Positions 62,085-64,000 of a DNA stretch of 64,000 nucleotides are shown here, in pieces. The translations under genes were made by a program, and so were the position numbers. Below the pieces are notes generated by a model that did no database searches, was not told the origin of the DNA, and worked only from the letters and a program-made list of their open reading frames with translations. How positions within the stretch are numbered: position 1 is the first letter of the stretch; each line of letters begins with the position of its first letter. The stretch is taken from the NCBI RefSeq assembly GCF_027531705.1, contig NZ_JAPZSP010000010.1, forward strand, positions 62,001 through 126,000, read 5' to 3'. This DNA is from Flavobacterium sp. GTDB lineage: Bacteria > Bacteroidota > Bacteroidia > Flavobacteriales > Flavobacteriaceae.

Positions 62085-62130
62085 CAGTCACAGTTTTCAG
62101 CTTTAACACTGTAAACTGCGACTGTGACTG
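62085..62130 (-). repeat. dispersed element B with hairpin, between rpoB and rpoC
   Basis: The 9-mer CAGTCACAG (62085-62093) pairs perfectly with CTGTGACTG (62122-62130), and inner CAGTTT/AAACTG can pair further. The stretch contains AAACTGCGACTG, shared with the truA leader (37968-37979). It lies just before the rpoB stop side of a 255-bp spacer in which I see no gene. Confidence 0.6.
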
Positions 62131-62140
62131 TTTACTATTA

Positions 62141-64000
62141 TTATTCTTCTAATCTGATGTCTAAACCTAGACCTTTTAATTCGTGCATTAATACGTTGAA
62201 AGATTCTGGCAATCCTGGTTCTGGCATTGATTCACCTTTTACGATAGCTTCGTAAGTTTTGGCTCTACCAATAACATCATCCGATTTTACTGTTAAAATT
62301 TCACGTAATGTACTTGATGCACCGTATGCTTCAAGCGCCCAAACCTCCATCTCTCCAAAACGTTGACCTCCAAATTGAGCTTTACCTCCAAGTGGTTGTT
62401 GCGTAATAAGTGAGTATGGTCCGATAGAACGAGCGTGCATTTTATCGTCAACCATGTGTCCAAGTTTCAACATATAGATAACTCCAACTGTTGCTGCTTG
62501 GTGGAAACGTTCTCCAGTACCACCATCATAAAGATAAGTGTGTCCGAATCTTGGAATTCCAGCTTCATCTGTTAACTCATTGATTTGATCTAAAGATGCA
62601 CCATCAAAGATTGGTGTTGCATATTTACGACCTAATTTTTGACCAGCCCATCCAAGAACTGTTTCATAAATTTGACCAATGTTCATACGAGAAGGTACCC
62701 CAAGTGGATTCAATACTATATCAACAGGTGTTCCATCTTCTAAGAAAGGCATATCTTCGTGACGAACAATACGAGCAACAATACCTTTGTTACCGTGACG
62801 TCCTGCCATTTTATCCCCAACTTTTAGTTTACGTTTTTTAGCGATATATACTTTAGCTAGTTTCAAAATACCTGCTGGTAATTCGTCTCCAACTGTAATA
62901 GTAAATTTCTCTCTACGTAAAGCACCTTGAAGGTCATTCAACTTAATTTTATAGTTATGGATTAAGTCGTTTACCATTGTATTGGTAGCATCGTCTGCAA
63001 CCCATTGTCCTTTTGTTAAGTGAGCGAAATCTTCAACAGCATAAAGCATTTTTTGAGTATATTTTTTACCTTTTGGTAAAACCTCTTCACCCAAATCATT
63101 CATTACACCTTGCGATGTTTTTCCGTTAACGATTAAGAAAAGTTTTTCGATTAATTTGTCTTTCAATTCAACAAATTTAGTTTCGAATTCCATTTCTAAA
63201 GCACCCAAATCGTCTTTATCTTTGGTACGTTTCTTTTTATCTTTTACCGCTCTCGCGAATAATTTTTTGTCTAAAACCACACCATGTAATGAAGGAGAAG
63301 CTTTTAATGAAGCATCTTTTACATCACCCGCTTTATCACCGAAGATAGCTCTTAAAAGTTTTTCTTCAGGAGTTGGATCTGATTCTCCTTTTGGAGTAAT
63401 TTTTCCGATAAGAATGTCGCCAGGTTTTACTTCGGCTCCTATTCTAATCATTCCGTTTTCATCTAAATCTTTAGTAGCTTCTTCAGAAACATTAGGAATA
63501 TCGTTAGTTAACTCTTCGTTACCTAATTTAGTATCTCTTACTTCTAATGAATAATCATCTACGTGGATAGAAGTGAAAATATCATCACGAACCACTTTTT
63601 CAGAAATTACAATCGCATCCTCAAAGTTATACCCTTTCCAAGGCATGAACGCTACTTTTAGGTTTCTTCCTAAAGCAAGCTCACCATTTTGAGTTGCATA
63701 ACCTTCAGATAAAACTTGACCAGGAATAACTCTATCACCTTTTCTAACAATAGGTTTAAGGTTGATAGAAGTACTTTGATTGGTTTTTCTGAATTTGATT
63801 AAATTATAAGTTTTTTCATCTGATTCAAAACTTACCATTCTTTCTTCTTCAGTTCTGTCGTATTTGATAGTAATAATATTAGCATCAACATATTCTACAG
63901 TTCCATGACCTTCAGCATTAATTAATACTCTCGAGTCAGATGCTACTTGTCTTTCAAGACCTGTACCAACAATTGGAGCTTCTGGACGTAATAAAGGAAC
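62141..64000 (-). CDS. rpoB: DNA-directed RNA polymerase subunit beta, C-terminal part
   Basis: The frame stays open to the window edge (the track begins at an internal Met at 63838; upstream it continues with [18 protein letters not shown]). About 620 C-terminal residues are present, so half or more of the gene lies beyond the window. Diagnostic blocks: [99 protein letters not shown] and the end [10 protein letters not shown]. The rifampicin-pocket region lies outside the window. It is upstream of rpoC in the same operon. Confidence 0.97.
   Translation of the reverse strand, partial: VPLLRPEAPIVGTGLERQVASDSRVLINAEGHGTVEYVDANIITIKYDRTEEERMVSFESDEKTYNLIKFRKTNQSTSINLKPIVRKGDRVIPGQVLSEGYATQNGELALGRNLKVAFMPWKGYNFEDAIVISEKVVRDDIFTSIHVDDYSLEVRDTKLGNEELTNDIPNVSEEATKDLDENGMIRIGAEVKPGDILIGKITPKGESDPTPEEKLLRAIFGDKAGDVKDASLKASPSLHGVVLDKKLFARAVKDKKKRTKDKDDLGALEMEFETKFVELKDKLIEKLFLIVNGKTSQGVMNDLGEEVLPKGKKYTQKMLYAVEDFAHLTKGQWVADDATNTMVNDLIHNYKIKLNDLQGALRREKFTITVGDELPAGILKLAKVYIAKKRKLKVGDKMAGRHGNKGIVARIVRHEDMPFLEDGTPVDIVLNPLGVPSRMNIGQIYETVLGWAGQKLGRKYATPIFDGASLDQINELTDEAGIPRFGHTYLYDGGTGERFHQAATVGVIYMLKLGHMVDDKMHARSIGPYSLITQQPLGGKAQFGGQRFGEMEVWALEAYGASSTLREILTVKSDDVIGRAKTYEAIVKGESMPEPGLPESFNVLMHELKGLGLDIRLEE

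Overview
The window is one continuous piece of a low-GC Bacteroidota chromosome, most likely Flavobacterium or a close relative. The main signs are DUF5686, DUF4290, DUF4293, DUF493 and DUF3467 proteins, type IX secretion (T9SS) sorting domains, a SusC/SusD pair, Bacteroidota-type TAnnTTTG promoter elements with no clear Shine-Dalgarno sites, and dispersed intergenic elements of a type seen in flavobacteria. No phage, insertion sequence, integron or CRISPR array was found. The assignment is by family recognition and motifs only; no database search was possible.

Layout. 1-15.5 kb is housekeeping: the end of aroQ, a DUF5686 outer-membrane protein, an alpha/beta hydrolase, tRNA-Met, a START-like protein, a class IV aminotransferase, YqgE, HU, fmt, recQ, a P-loop ATPase, DUF493-DUF4290-murA, a TauE/SafE permease, rho and a DUF4293 protein. 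15.7-37.1 kb is a polysaccharide utilisation locus (PUL), best read as a locus for acetylated (gluco)mannan. 37.3-43.2 kb is housekeeping again: phosphodiesterase, truA, ABC exporter, DUF2238, a putative zinc peptidase and lpdA. 43.3-57.0 kb holds three very large secreted T9SS cargo proteins in tandem. 57.1-64 kb is the end of the RNA polymerase operon (rpoB partial, rpoC) followed by DUF3467.

How the PUL would work (inference from families). The SusC/SusD pair and an IPT-domain lipoprotein bind and import oligosaccharides. Surface and periplasmic GH26, GH5_7-like and GH5_2-like enzymes cut the backbone. CE2-type and SASA-type esterases remove acetyl groups, and a GH3 enzyme trims beta-linked glucose. 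A GPH-family symporter carries disaccharide across the inner membrane. An AGE-family epimerase then converts mannobiose to mannosyl-glucose, and a GH130 enzyme phosphorolyses it to mannose 1-phosphate and glucose. An AraC-type regulator sits between the seven-gene minus-strand catabolic operon and the susCD operon. No alpha-galactosidase is present, which favours glucomannan or linear mannan over galactomannan.

Other points of note: MurA carries Asp where most MurA proteins have the fosfomycin-target Cys; Rho has a long Asn/Gly-rich disordered insertion; at least three dispersed intergenic sequence families occur twice each within the window; and one secreted giant carries a roughly 390-residue internal tandem duplication.
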